Source of the DNA: Laburnicola sp. R22_1
Taxonomy: Eukaryota > Ascomycota > Dothideomycetes > Pleosporales > Didymosphaeriaceae
Assembly: GCA_014281115.1 (NCBI GenBank)
Contig: JACONQ010000013.1
Location: forward strand, 2,532,501 to 2,596,500
Direction of reading: 5' to 3'
Length of the DNA stretch: 64,000 bases
Both the position numbers and the translations under genes were made by a program. The notes under the pieces are model-generated. The model was not told the origin of the DNA. It worked only from the letters and a program-made list of their open reading frames with translations, and searched no databases. Positions 54,308 to 63,960 of the stretch are shown here, piece after piece. Positions within the stretch are counted from its first letter, which is position 1. The number at the start of each line of letters is the position of its first letter.

Positions 54308-56158
54308 ACGTGTTTACAAGCGTGCCGTTAGTACAAGCGAGCCGTCAACCCTACTAATTTTCTACACTTAAAAAGCCACGTAGTTTAACAATATATTAAA
54401 ATTCTATTAATATAATAGCTTTCCTAAATTAAGCAGTATCTATAGAAGCCTTCTTGCACGTACGTAAGTTGTGCCCAGGCTCCCTGCAGCGCGTGCAGCG
54501 CGCTAAAGCCTGCCGGCTCGCACCTAACCGCGCCTGGCTATACCGCGTTTCTCCCTCTAGTTGCTGCTTAATAGCCTTCTAAGCAATAATATCCTCTTCC
54601 TCTGCCTTTAATAGAGTGCCTTGCTTCTAAATCTGCTTCTTTTTGCGCTGTTTATGCGTTATAGCTGCCTTATTTACCCTTTATAGACTAGCTATCTTAT
54701 TGCGCATAATTACTATTAAATGCGCCATTTTCTTAGCCCCTCTTGTAAGCCAATTAAGTAACTAAATAACTAATATAGGAGAGAATTCTTAATGCCTTTA
54801 GATCCGCTTACAAACTAGAGTTGACTAAGCGCCTAGCTTGCGCGCGTTACTTAGTGTTGCAGACTCCTATAGGGTCTCTAGTAGGGCTGCTAGCGACAGC
54901 ATACAAAGCTTCATATTAAGCTTTAATATCACTGCCTCTAGATTGTGTAGAACTAGCCCAGCGCCTTAAAAGCTTGCGCAGATATTCTCCTTTATAATTA
55001 ACTAGTTGTAGGCGGCGCGAAAGGCTAGTAGAAACTTAAGCTTAGTGATATAGTTAATGTGGTCGTGTATTAGGCCCTCGACCTGGCGCCCGTACGCCCG
55101 CTTTAACGGCAAGAAACAGCCAATATTAAGCAGTTGTAGAAGGTGTGACGAATATGGCAGCATATAGAGAGTATAGATCTTATTCTTTTTGTAGATCTCC
55201 TAGAATTTAAGCGAGTTGTAACTCTTATAGCTGTTAAGTATTAGTAGCTAACGCGCGCCCACTCTACGCTCTACTATATACTTAATAAAATGCTATAGCC
55301 AGGCAACACTAAGCTTGTTTGTAGTCTAGCCATTGTCGCTAAGACTAATAGCCTAGTTACCTAGTATATCGTCGCCCTTGTACTAGGCAGAGAGGTGGTA
55401 CTAGCCAGCGAAGATAATAAAGGGCAGAATTGCCCACCTAGCAGCGTTAATTCCGTGGATCGCTGTCACCCACTCACGATTGCCTAGCTGGATTGCTTTT
55501 GGCCGGCCACGCCTCTCTAAGCCAGTAACGACTAGCTGGGAGGATATTTTACCTATTAGAAAGCCAGTCTTGTCAAAGTTAAAGGTATCCTCGTCGCAGA
55601 TACTGTAGGTGGCCTTTATACGTGCTACTAGCTTAAACTAGGCCTATATAACTGTTAGGTCCTTGTAGAGGGCTCGCTGTCGATTGTAGGGTCGATTAAA
55701 TCGCGTTGTGAGGCTGTCTGTTTGCTTAACAAAGTTCCTAGGCCACTGCTAGCTAACGTGGCCTGCGCTGCGCTTAGTAAGCAGCTTATTCGCTATATCT
55801 CGTACAGCACCTAGAGTGGGCGCAAAGCCTCGCAAATCTAGGTTAAGTATTTGCTTAACAATTACCTCCTCTTCTAGCTTAGTAAGCTTCTTTAACTTAG
55901 GCTAGTAATCGCGTCGCGTAGCAATTCCGGCGCGTTAGTTGCGCAGCGTTAATTAAGGGACGTTAAATGTTAAGGCAGCGCGATTTTCGCTCTAAATTTA
56001 ATTTTTATTAATAGCTAAGATAGCAAGGAAGATATCTCCTTTGTTATAGGGCAATTAAGTTATAGTTAGTTAAGGCATTATAGTTTACTTATCGCGCATT
56101 ATAGAAAGTTAGTGGGGTTAACGGCTCGCTTGTACTAACGGCACGCTTATAAACACAT
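54308..56158 (-). mobile_element. Pogo-type transposon C3 (CCHC lineage), 1851 bp
   Basis: TIRs start ACGTGTTTACAAGCGTGCCG and match the inverted right end, with TACAAGCG motifs 17 bp apart. TA duplications are at 54306-54307 and 56159-56160. Inserted in the RT of gypsy N. Same length as C1 and C2; RIP load higher than C2. Confidence 0.93.
54429..56078 (-). pseudogene. Pogo-type transposase of C3
   Basis: ATG at 56078 to TAA at 54429, 550 codons, collinear with C1 and C2. CENP-B-type HTH (about 55840-55890), first catalytic block DTFNFDKTGFLIG (about 55560-55600), second as LLILNSYKSYNS (Asn for Asp, about 55220-55260), third as LLQLLNIG.F (about 55110-55140). C-terminal knuckle region YVRARR-side reading CTRCREPGHNLRTC (about 54455-54500). 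Stops are TAA/TAG. Confidence 0.85.
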
Positions 56159-56160
56159 TA

Positions 56161-58269
56161 ACGCATAACAATTCTTAATAGTAATCTTGTTAAGGCCGTA
56201 ATAATCTACGCATAGCCTTAATATACTATTCTTCTTCTTTGCAAATAGAATTAGTGCTTTAGCTAGTAATCTTAAATGTTATATCCAGCCTCTTTGCAAG
56301 TAATCTATAATATACTTACGCAAGACACTTAGCTCGTCCTTAGATAAGTTATAGAGGGGCTAAGAGGGTGGTTGTTCCCTAGAGAGAAGTTTAATACTTA
56401 GGTCGATTACAGAGTATTTCGCTATATTACCGAACTCTTAGTATACCTATAGTATTATAGCCTCTACTAAGATTGTAGACGTTCTATCGTCTATATAGCC
56501 AATATGACACGCGTGTAATTCCGCAGTTAAGTCTAATATTGTTGAACTAAACTGTTCCGCGTCTTTGAGGGTCACTTTGGCGTAGTTAGACGCATTCTAC
56601 CCTAACTTTCCTTAGAACAACAATTAACCTGTGCGAAAGTTAAGTTTTGGATTATATGTGGCAATCCATAGTAATCCTAAGTATATCTCGTACTTCCTTA
56701 GGTCTACTACTATGAACGGGACCTAGTAGGTCTCTCTATAACCTCTGGCATCTACTAGGTACACTTTGGCAACTGCAGATCTATATATAGTAATATTCGC
56801 ACTATTTGCCGCCTCTACTATAAAGTCTAGCAAGAATATTACTGTTAGATTTCTCTCCTTCGCAAAGCGAGCAGAGATTATATTAAGTTTAGCGCTACTA
56901 TTAACTAGTGCCTTAACTAAGCCTAAATCCTCTACTATAGCCTACACTATTATCGCAGTTGGCCTCTTTAGGTAAAGCACGTTATAAAGCTTTTTAAGCT
57001 GCTTGTTCTCCTTATACTTAACAATTGCGGCTAACAGAATAAAGTCTAGTCCTGCCAGTTCTTGCCTTTTTCTGTGGACTCTAATACGTCCTTAGAATAG
57101 AAAGGTAGGTCTGGATTTCTCTCCTTCTTGCAATTAGGGGAGATATAGTCTCTCTTACTATAGTTCTAGTAAGTAACCTTTAGATTATCTTTATCCTTTT
57201 CCTTTTGTGTTAAGGTAGACTGTTTATAGTCCTTACGCTTCTTTCTGCTACGTTTGGCCAGCCTAGCTAACTTAGCAGGGGGCGTTATTAACTTAGGCCT
57301 CTTTAATAAGTCCTTAGACTTGCCTTTACTCTTAGCAGACCGCCCTTCCTCTTAGTAAAGGCAATTGGCAATCTCTTCCACCTCTATAAGGATTTCCCTC
57401 TAAGAAGGTAAGTAATGCAGAACTTCTCTGCGTAGCTTATTATCTATAGAAGCTATGAATTTAGCTACCCTATAATGCTTATTCTGCTCCTTAATTTCAT
57501 CCTACAAAGAGAGAAGGTGATTAAGTAAGTCTATTAGAGACTGGCCTGCCCTTTGGCGGCAGTTCTTTATCGCCTTAAACGCTGTCTGCTAGCGTTCTAA
57601 TAGAGTGCCCAGGGCATTAAGTATTTGTTCTGTTAACATCTGCTAGGTAGAAGCCTATTCAGGGTCTGTCTATTGTTGCTAATTAGAATACAACTCGAAT
57701 TGACTTTAAAGATCCTTAGATAAATACTATCTACTAAAGGTAACCTTATAATCTTTTATAACAAAGCGAGAAGGTGCTTACGAGAAATAAAACTCGTAAT
57801 CCCGCTTCTATTAGTTATAATTGCGACAATTCTTGCAGTTATAAATGTGTAGTAGGGGTAGTCGCGGCAAAGTACTCTATTTAGTAGCTATTAGAAACAA
57901 TAAGGCCACAGTAGCCATACGCGGGGTACTAGTAAGCTTATTAAGAGCTACTACGTCGCCAGCTTTGTATTGTTATTAAATATCCTTAATACGTTATATT
58001 TCCTGTCATTCCTATTCCTTGCGCGCCTAGTCCCGTAGTTATATAAGATAAGCCGCCCTTCTATTAGCTTCTATTGCATTTGGCTCCTTCTAAGGGGCTC
58101 GCGAACCCTTAGGGCTATTATTAATTTCTTGTTAGGTAGCCTCCCTAAGTTCTTCTACTTATTCTCCTACCTACCTAATAGCACTAGCTTGCTGCCAAGT
58201 GTTCCTAGATAGGCTGCCTGGCTTCTGGCTTATAAAAGCAAGGCGTTTACTAGGTCTATATGTTGCCAT
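56161..58269 (-). pseudogene. Gypsy N Gag, protease and start of RT
   Basis: Starts at the ATG at 58269 (MATYRPSKRLAFISQKPGSL). Gag core: RQRAGQSLIDLLNHLLSLQD (about 57495-57555), SIDNKLRREVLHYLPSQ (about 57400-57455). Zinc-knuckle remnant YQNYSKRDYISPNCKK (about 57130-57180), with Cys changed to Tyr and Gly to Asp as RIP predicts. Protease region SSAKLNIISARFAKE (about 56850-56900), its catalytic triad altered. RT opening [17 protein letters not shown] (about 56165-56215). Interrupted by C3 at 56158. Confidence 0.82.
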
Positions 58270-58315
58270 TATAGCGGCGAGAATTCTACCGCTGCCTATA
58301 AGGGAGCGATTCGAA

Positions 58316-58504
58316 TATAAGGGCGCTACTAGGACGCCTAATAGTTAATAAGGCAGAATAGGATAATATTAGGAGGTAAGTAGTAATAAGACGAATCGCT
58401 ATCCGCTCTTATCCAAAGTGAGGAGGTTTTTATCTAAACCCCTACTAGGTCCAAAGGAGACATAAGTCCCCATTTAGCCACCTAAGTGACAAGGAGGCCT
58501 TATA
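58316..58504 (-). repeat. Gypsy N LTR (5' LTR in element sense)
   Basis: Plus strand starts TATAAGGGCGCTACTAGG (from TGTAAGGG..) and ends GGAGGCCTTATA, followed by the duplication ACTTT. Direct repeat of 39305-39493. Confidence 0.9.
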
Positions 58505-59096
58505 ACTTTGCCCTTAGAGCAACCTAAGAAGTGGCATAAAGAAGTAGTTTTCTAGTTATCTACCCGCGTACAGAGAGCGCGTGAGTCTCTTAGCTAATAG
58601 AAGACTAAAAAATAATAGTTATAACTCTAAAAAGCTTAGTAGTAAGAGATTTATATAGCTAATAAACAATTTAAAGCTCGTTTATAATAGGAGAAGCGCG
58701 TTGCATAGGTAGTAGCCAGAGATACGCGCGCTAAAAAGAGAGCCAAGTAGGCTAATAAGCAACACCTTAATTAACAGGCTTGTAGGGCCAATTAACAACT
58801 TTAAAATCGCATTAAATTAGCTAAAAAGGGTAACAAAAAAGCTTTAAAGTCTACTATTCTACCTATTAAGAAGAAAAAAATCTGCGCTAGCACCTACACG
58901 CATTAATGTGGCAGTATCTGCGCTGTTAATGCCAGCGTCGCGCAGTGGCTAAATAATTAGAACACTAAGTAGATATCTATAATTTAACTAGCTAGTAATT
59001 ATCTATAGCTCTATAAGATCTTAACTCTAGAAAATCTCGCAATAAAAGCTTTTGTATAGAGTTCTACAGCCTTATATTACTGGCTAAGATGCTGGT
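58505..59096 (+). pseudogene. Transposase of G, C-terminal tail
   Basis: Resumes after gypsy N (KTLPLEQPKKWHKEV), followed by the Lys/Ala/Gln-rich coiled-coil tail (VQRAREFLSQQKT..., KKRAKQANKQHLN..., LAKKGNKKALKS). It ends near the right TIR, which is split by a solo LTR at 59102-59419. Most stops are TAA/TAG. Confidence 0.8.
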
Positions 59097-59101
59097 GTTA
59101 G

Positions 59102-59419
59102 TGTCAGATACGTAAGTATCTTTGATAAGATGAGATGAAAGTGATGAATTTGATAATGAATTGATTGTCGAGTGATCTCTGTCGGAGAAGCTTAGCTATC
59201 GTACGCAATATCTATCTAGTGCTAAGACGCACTAGTAATAGTGCGGAGTAGTGTAACAGTAGTACGCCAGTCTCCTTTGTGTATTTTATAGTGATCTCAC
59301 AGTGAAATCACTATAAGTTACACCAACTATCGTTATAAGGAGACTATGTGATCGAACGCACGTGACTACTAGATTTCACAGTGAAATCACAGTGATTTCC
59401 AGTGACCTAATATCTAACA
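59102..59419. mobile_element. Likely solo LTR (318 bp) at the right end of G, not RIP-mutated
   Basis: Starts TGTCAGATACGTAAG and ends CCTAATATCTAACA, with a 5-bp duplication GTTAG at 59097-59101 and 59420-59424. It contains TCACAGTGAAATCAC twice (about 59288 and 59376). CpA sites are abundant, unlike the host element. No coding potential. Removal restores the right end of pogo G. Confidence 0.8.
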
Positions 59420-59463
59420 GTTAGGATGCGCGTTAGTGTCTCTGCGCACTAACTATCTTAGTA

Positions 59464-59484
59464 GGGTAGAGCAGTACTATATTA
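59464..59484. other. About 20-bp spacer between pogo G and pogo O
   Basis: Lies between the right TA of G (59462-59463) and the likely left end of O. The exact start of O is uncertain because its other TIR is missing. Confidence 0.4.
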
Positions 59485-59589
59485 ACGCACGTGCCGCCCT
59501 AGTTCGCGTGCCGCCCCACTAACAACATGCTTATTACCATAAAGATAAGGCTGCAGAGAGCCACAAAATAGCTATTATTACGAGATTTT

Positions 59590-59709
59590 TTAGTGAGGAG
59601 ACTTATAATATGCTTGCATTAGTATATACTTTTTATATTTGCTTGGAAGAGTAATTATATGGCCGCGAGAGTTAACTTTTAGTAGGGCAGCTAGTGCAGC
59701 TTCTGGGGA
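59590..59709 (-). pseudogene. Transposase of O, extreme C-terminus
   Basis: Reads EESPEAALAALLKVNSRG, then LPSKYKKYILM, the last part of the tail in this family (LPSKYK in A2). It continues from GGGVALEEH at 62981 once hAT P and its 8-bp duplication are removed. Confidence 0.75.
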
Positions 59710-59717
59710 CTCCTCTA

Positions 59718-62700
59718 TAGAATTGTTAACAATTAAATTAAGCTAAATTATTGCGTGGATTTAATTTAATTTATTAATAGGTAACGTTATGCTAGATTTA
59801 GAGAATTTAATAGTATTATAAATTTAATAGATTTAATAGATTTGTAAATATATAATATATTAAAATCTTCTCTTTATACTATAATTACTATATAGAATTG
59901 TCCCACTAGTATACGCTATATAAACTATTAACAGTAGAGTTAGTTAATATACTTTTATTAATCTTGTTATTAGAATCTATTAAACCTACTTCTATTTATC
60001 TCTACACACACTATAGAGCTGCTAGTAAGTTAGCTCTAATTTTGCGACGTTATGGCTCTAATAGATTACTAAGCTCGCTAAAAAGTCGCTTACACTTATA
60101 GCTAGAGGCGGGTATAGTTATTATATTAAGCGCTAGCTACGCTAACGCTAGGTACTTACTGCGTAGATTAAGCTAATAACGTACTAGGTTACCTTATTAA
60201 TTAAAATCTTCGCGACTCTAACGCGGCTTGTTGGCACGCTAGCGCTGGTACTTATCGCTATAGTCTACCTTGTCATTGCTCTCTGCCTTAATTATAGCGT
60301 TAATAGCGTTGTTAATTATGTTTATATGTGACTTTGTAGACTTTGGCTATGGACGAGGAGCTGGGCAATAATTATAAAGGCGCCAAAGTTGCTAGAAAGC
60401 AGCATTAGCCGCTGCTAATTAAGCTGGGTTGTTGGCCTATGCTACTTTGCAGTAGTTGCGATAGTAGAAATAAAGTATAATTATAGTGTAGTAGATAGGG
60501 GAGTTGCTTAGTTTACTATAGTAAAGCTTTAGTTTAGTAATAGTAGCGCGTAAGTTAATAGCCATATAGTCTTCTGGTGCGTCTAGCTGCTCGAAATTAA
60601 CACTCTCCTAAGTAACTAAGCGCTTCTTAAAAGCAGTAATCAGGTGTTTAAAAGTAGGTATAATCTTATAGATAGCGCTAAAGCGACTATTAAGCTTATA
60701 CTACTTCTTCCTACGCCCCTTTAGCCGCTTAGTGGCTACTTTTAGTGACCGCAGAACATCCACGTAGTTAATTATTACCGCCTAGTCTACAGCTATAAGG
60801 CTGTTTAATCGCATCTACGCTAGCGTAGATAATAGCTTGTTGCTATTATTACGCGCAGCCTTATTAGCATTAGCTGTCTTCTTAATATAATAGTTTGCGT
60901 AAGCTATAATAGGTTATTTAAAAATAATTCCTTGCTTAAAAGCAGCGCAATAGCTATTCTAGTAGGTAATATAGGCCTTAACTATAGCTAGTAGTAAATT
61001 GTTATTGTTAGTGGGGTCTTTGTTATGCGCAAGGTGCTAGAAATAGGCAAAGCTAAAGTGCTGCTTTAGCGTACTAATATAGTTAATAATGTCTAGGAAT
61101 ACGCCTAGAGGACCTAGCTGTCGCCATTTAGCCATAAACTTCTCCTTATCTTTCTTATGTCTTAGGTTGTTATCGTACGCGTCTTTATCCTTGCCAAATA
61201 TAAAAGTTTGGCCGACTAAGTTAAAAGTATGGGGACCGCAACAGAGCCGCTGCCAAGACGATAAAAACCCATGCCTTTAAGCCAGGTACTTAATAGTCAC
61301 ATTGTTGCTTGTAGTGTTATCTAACACAAAGTAACCTAGCTTCTGTAGCGTTATACCAAACGACAATAGCGTCTTATTAACGCACTCCCTAATTGCCTCG
61401 CCGCTATAGACGCCTATAAGCTGCGGCAGCGCCATAGGCAAGTCTATAATCTTTTCCTTAGTGTTAACGTAGTGAGCAACAACACTAAAGAAGCCATGTT
61501 TGCCGCCTTTAGTTTAGCTGTTAAAGCTTATATAGACTTTGCTAACTGCAGTTAATAGCTTAGTTTTAATAATTGGCTTTAAATAATTATATAGTCTTAT
61601 TATAAACCTTACAACACTATTATGGCTCGCCCATAGCGCTTCTTTAGCAGCTAGGTTAGCGAAACAAAGCATGCGCCTAAAGCTCTCGGTCTTAAACTCG
61701 CGCAATGGGTGGTTGTTTTTAACAAGCTAGGTTATAGCAGTAAGCCAAAAAGCCTATACGTTAAAGTTACCTAGCTTATTAACAACCTCTTAGCTAACCT
61801 CTACACCCTTTTTTAGCGCGTTAGTTATAGTCTGTTAACCTCTAGGCAGCTTTGGCAGCTGCTGTCTGCGCAGGGTTATGCGATGGCCGCGCTTATTCAT
61901 ACCTAGGTGCTTTGCGGCTAAGCTTATATAGCTGTTAACACCTCAACAATACCGCTAGTAATAGTGTTATTATAACACTAATAGCACACAAAATAGGTAC
62001 GTTTGGCTAACCTATGCTTACTTCTATAGCAGTCCTTCGCAAGGTAACGCAGTAGCCGTGCTTAAAGACCTAGCTCTTCTTGCCTATAAGAGTGCGCAAT
62101 AGCTTCTTAAAACGCCGCAGCTTACTCTAATTAATGCCTTTAAAGTTATTAACAAAGCGCGCGTTAAAACCACCTAGCTCCTCCCTACTACCCTCCTCCA
62201 TAGTAGTCACTATAGCTGCCTTTAATGCTGTAGCTGCCGTAGCCGCTGCAGCGATTGCGGGCTAAGACTCTAGCAACTATAACTCCTATAGCCGCTTAGG
62301 CGCTCCTATAACCTGCCTAACAAGCGGGTTAACAGCCACCTCAACAGCTACCTTAACAGTGACTTTAATAGGTATACTTAGAAATAGCGGCAAAAGCAGC
62401 GCAGCTGACTGCGTTTTAGGTAACTTAATTGGCTGGCTAGTAGTACCACAAAGAAGCTTATCTCTCTCTAAGGACTTAGCAACGTTTGGGGCAGCTATTA
62501 TTAATGTTGGCAGATATAGCAGCGGGTTAATTATTATTAACAGCGCGTTTAGGAGCCATCATTAGGCCTAGAGGTAAGTAGAGGCAGCAAAAAGTAAGCG
62601 CTAAGCTACTAACAATAGCCGCTACAACAACAAAAGTATACTGTTTTAATAGCAACAATAGCAATTGGCAACAGAAGCAGCGCAATAGGATGGCTGAGTA

Positions 62701-62972
62701 CGCGACAATTGACGGCTAGGGACGCGTTAACAGCCCCGTACTAGTAAGTTAAGCCAATTACAACACTAGGAAAATCACGACCCTTGCACATCTACAAGGC
62801 CTACAGCTACAGCTATATAATAACATTAAATCTTCCAAATCTACAAATCAAATCCATCTCTAAGGTTTGATTTACAGCCAAAATTATCCAGGCGGACTTG
62901 AACTGATTGATTTGCAGATTTGGTTGCCGAAAAAACGAGATTTCCAAGTATACTTGATTGTTGACATATGTG
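59718..62972 (-). mobile_element. hAT-superfamily DNA transposon P (3255 bp)
   Basis: Ends pair TAGAATTGTTAACAATTAAA (left) with CACATATGTCAACAATCAAG (right, inverted). The 8-bp target duplication CTCCTCTA lies at 59710-59717 and 62973-62980, as expected for hAT. The transposase is on the minus strand. The right 270 bp are hardly RIP-mutated and hold several AAATC/GATTT motifs (62826-62935), which could be subterminal binding sites. Confidence 0.92.
59985..62562 (-). pseudogene. hAT transposase (degenerate)
   Basis: Starts at the ATG at 62562 (MMAPKRAVNNN). A possible N-terminal zinc-finger (BED-like) region lies near 62000-62070. The core includes LDNTTSNNVTIKYLAQKHGF (about 61270-61330, with the catalytic Asp) and CCGPHTFNLVGQTFIFGKDK (about 61185-61245), the hAT equivalent of RCxxHxxNLxxK. 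The C-terminal dimerisation domain (hATC) reads LALNIITIPASSYKCKRLFS, then ELSNLLEP (about 60060-60150). Length is close to other fungal hAT proteins. Stops are mostly TAA/TAG, with some frame changes in the N-terminal part. Confidence 0.85.
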
Positions 62973-62980
62973 CTCCTCTA

Positions 62981-63625
62981 GAGCTACACCACCGCCAGCG
63001 CATCTCTTGGGCTTAGGCTTTGAAGGAGGAGCTCTTGAGGCTTTGCGCTTACCCTTTTGCGCAGTTTGAGATGCTCTGTTCGTGTTTTGAGCAGCTCTTT
63101 TTGCCTCGCGCGCGGCCTTCTGTTCGGCCTTCATCCGATCTCTCTCTACTTTGGCTCTCTCTCTCTCTCTATACGCTTCTCCTCCTTCTCTGTCTCTCTA
63201 AGTAGCTTGGCAGATTTCTGAAGCTCCTTTCGATTAGCTTTTGCAAGCTCTTCCTTATGCTGGAGTTGTTTGTTCACTCTCTCGCGTGCACGTGCCTCTC
63301 TAATCTTACGGGGAGACCAGAGTACTGTACTACTGTGGTACTCCTGCCTCTGCTGCAAGTCAAGAGGCCTGCCGCGCTTCTTGTGACGCTTCTTAGTGTT
63401 GAGAGCGTCGCTTAGGCCCTTGTTCTCGTCTTGAAGTAGTTGGTTTTGTGCCTGGAGATGGTGGAGCGTTTGGGAGAGTGTCTTTGACTCCTCGGCGGCA
63501 ATATCCTCTACTGCAGACCGTACAAGACGGTTTAAACAACTCTATTTGGCCTCTCTAAGAGCCTTTAGAGCTGCTTTACCTAGCTCCTCTCGCTTATTAG
63601 TGAAGTGTTTAAGTATAACCGTGCG
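62981..63625 (-). pseudogene. Transposase of O, tail region, lightly mutated
   Basis: Reads TVILKHFTNKREELGKAAL (about 63560-63620), NRLVRSAVEDIAAEESKTL (about 63475-63535), RPLDLQQRQEYHSSTVLWSP (about 63320-63380), then a long Lys/Arg/Glu coiled coil and KGKRKASRAPPSKPKPKRCA (about 62990-63050). Only one or two stops are seen, so this piece largely escaped RIP. The part encoding the DNA-binding and catalytic domains is missing. Confidence 0.82.
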
Positions 63626-63635
63626 GTCGTTAGGC

Positions 63636-63660
63636 TTGGTTGGTTGGTTGGTTGGTTGGT
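63636..63660. repeat. (TTGG)6 microsatellite at the truncated end of O
   Basis: Six tandem TTGG units. It marks the point where the O transposase reading ends and non-transposon sequence begins. Confidence 0.9.
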
Positions 63661-63894
63661 ATTCATTTTTCGTCTAGTTGATGGGGATTAAGTCCACCAT
63701 CTCGCCTCCCGAAGGGCATATACGACGTGCTAAGCTATGGAATTGCAGTGCTAACACACTACCCTAGAAAGCATTTCTTGCCTGCGCGGGTATTGCTACT
63801 ATTTCGGAACTACAGCTCCCCTTCTAGTTAGAGAGACTGAGCAGTGCGTGTACATTAGGGTGATTTCCTTGCATTTTGAGGCATCTATGTGCCA
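63661..63894. other. Flanking DNA without RIP signature
   Basis: No element, reading frame or RNA gene is recognised. Base composition is balanced and CpA sites are frequent, in contrast to the rest of the window. This probably marks the edge of the repeat island. Confidence 0.5.
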
Positions 63895-63960
63895 AGAGAG
63901 AGAGAGAGAGTGTGTGTGTAGAGGGGGTAGGGGGAGAGAAAAAGAGGAAGAGGGGTAAGG
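63895..63960. repeat. (AG)n/(TG)n microsatellite and purine tract
   Basis: AG repeat at 63895-63910, TG repeat at 63911-63919, then a run of G and A with almost no pyrimidine to 63955. Confidence 0.9.

Larger units (their letters stand above)
39305..58504 (-). mobile_element. Ty3/gypsy chromodomain LTR retrotransposon N (about 6.8 kb without nested elements)
   Basis: 189-bp LTRs at 39305-39493 and 58316-58504; target duplication ACTTT at 39300-39304 and 58505-58509, inside G. Gag-pol runs on the minus strand, interrupted by pogo C3 (in RT), copia Q and copia R (in integrase). Four pieces remain: 56161-58504, 52884-54307, 47081-47516 and 39305-41928. A purine-rich tract (minus strand GAAGGGGGATAC) sits next to the 3' LTR at 39494-39505. 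Confidence 0.9.
20754..59461 (+). mobile_element. Pogo/Fot1-like transposon G, 2165 bp, spread over 38.7 kb by nested insertions
   Basis: The TIRs match at both ends: CTAAGA(C/T)AGTTAGTGC(A/G)CA, continuing AGA(T/C)ACACTAACGCGCA. TA duplications are at 20752-20753 and 59462-59463. Six pieces remain: 20754-20945, 23062-23244, 29067-29460, 38538-39304, 58510-59101 and 59425-59461. Together they make 2165 bp, the normal size of this family. The transposase can be followed in order through the pieces on the plus strand. This makes G the oldest insertion in the right two thirds of the window. Confidence 0.87.
59485..63630 (-). mobile_element. Pogo/Fot1-like transposon O, 3' part only, split by hAT P
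   Basis: Left TIR about 59485-59525 with GTGCCGCCC twice, 17 bp apart. The coding tail lies on both sides of hAT P (59485-59717 and 62981-63625). The N-terminal two thirds, including the catalytic blocks, are absent: the sequence breaks off at about 63,630 next to a TTGG repeat. RIP is light right of P and heavy left of it. Confidence 0.82.

Noticed and set aside
56766..56975. 69-residue plus-strand open frame with hydrophobic residues
   Set aside because: Antisense shadow of the gypsy N protease region.
58290..58315. TTCGAATCGCTCCC next to the gypsy N LTR as a tRNA gene or TGG-type primer site
   Set aside because: It resembles a T-arm but no cloverleaf can be built around it, and its orientation is that of the tRNA itself, not its complement.
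61089..61280. Plus-strand open frames at 61089-61280 and 62359-62565
   Set aside because: Both are antisense shadows of the hAT transposase.
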